Assembly: GCA_007125125.1 (NCBI GenBank) | Contig: SLDT01000269.1 | Location: 1 to 33,366, forward strand | Source: Gemmatimonadota bacterium | GTDB lineage: Bacteria; Gemmatimonadota; Gemmatimonadetes; Longimicrobiales; Gaopeijiaceae | Direction of reading: 5' to 3' | DNA length: 33,366 nt | Part shown: positions 33,251 through 33,366 of the stretch, piece after piece | How positions within the stretch are numbered: the stretch's first letter is position 1 | How the letters are laid out: the number at the start of each line of letters is the position of its first letter | The notes under the pieces: generated by a model | Told to the model about the DNA's origin: nothing | The model's input: the letters and a program-made list of their open reading frames with translations, nothing else | Database searches by the model: none | Position numbers and translations under genes: made by a program

Positions 33251-33366
33251 CGTCGCACCCTCCCGTACGACGAGATCACGATCCGCACCTCCTCCCGCCC
33301 CCTGCTGAGGACGAGGGTACTGTTCGCGAAGCGCCCGGTCCCGCTCGGGCCGAAGGCGATCTCGGC
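33247..33366 (-). CDS. FimT/GspH-like minor prepilin, 3' end only
   Basis: The last 39 codons of a gene cut by the window edge. The residues EIAFGPSGTGRF and VRIVISSYGRVRR match the C-terminal pattern of GspH/FimT proteins (I-x-F-x-P-x-G and a final V-x-S-x-x-G-R-V-R). The stop overlaps the start of the next gene (GTGA). It is the first of the H-I-J-K series, mirroring the gene at 30574-31035. The pilin signal lies outside the window. Confidence 0.7.
   Translation of the reverse strand, partial: AEIAFGPSGTGRFANSTLVLSRGREEVRIVISSYGRVRR

Overview
The window is about 33 kb of GC-rich, gene-dense bacterial chromosome with almost no intergenic DNA. The gene content is diderm: a PilQ outer-membrane secretin, an apparent lipoprotein, and an HtrA/DegP-type protease with an N-terminal export or anchor segment. 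TrmFO is present instead of TrmA. A sigma-54 activator with an intact GAFTGA loop is also present. Gene order and protein style suggest Gemmatimonadota or a neighbouring deep-branching high-GC phylum. That placement is inference; no rRNA gene is present to settle it. No mobile element, CRISPR array or phage gene was seen.

Left part (1-10481, all plus strand) is a proteostasis block: the 3' end of dnaK with a strong terminator, htrA with its own terminator, a tRNA-Leu(UAG) with a closely placed promoter, then tig-clpP-clpX-lon-engB and a small lipoprotein of unknown function. Chaperones (DnaK, trigger factor) and proteases (HtrA, ClpXP, Lon) sit side by side.

Middle part (10503-22988, all minus strand, convergent with the first) reads in transcription order aroC-aroK-topA-trmFO-xerC-hslV-hslU-argF-gcvT-sigma54 activator. 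Its core, topA-trmFO-xerC-hslV-hslU, is the arrangement known from the Bacillus codVWXY region. Here it is extended by aromatic and arginine biosynthesis, the glycine-cleavage T protein and a sigma-54 activator with a degenerate receiver domain. Most genes overlap by a few bases or are spaced by fewer than 35 bases, so translational coupling is likely.

Right part (23110-33366, minus strand) is a type IV pilus locus. pilM-N-O-P-Q (alignment complex and secretin) has a plausible sigma-70 promoter upstream of pilM. Upstream lie two consecutive minor-pilin operons, each with the order GspH/FimT-like, GspI/PilV-like, GspJ/PilW-like, GspK/PilX-like. The operon at 27981-31035 is complete. The one at 31225-33366 is cut by the window edge in its first gene. 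They are separated by a terminator-like hairpin and a sigma-54-like promoter candidate. Both GspK/PilX-like proteins lack the usual Glu5 and end in repetitive, probably beta-helical regions, one of which also carries a short collagen-like tract.

The main candidates for something new are the doubled minor-pilin set with its unusual tip-type subunits, the possible link between the sigma-54-like promoter and the orphan activator, and an aroK with no ordinary start codon. Everything else looks like well-known housekeeping functions.
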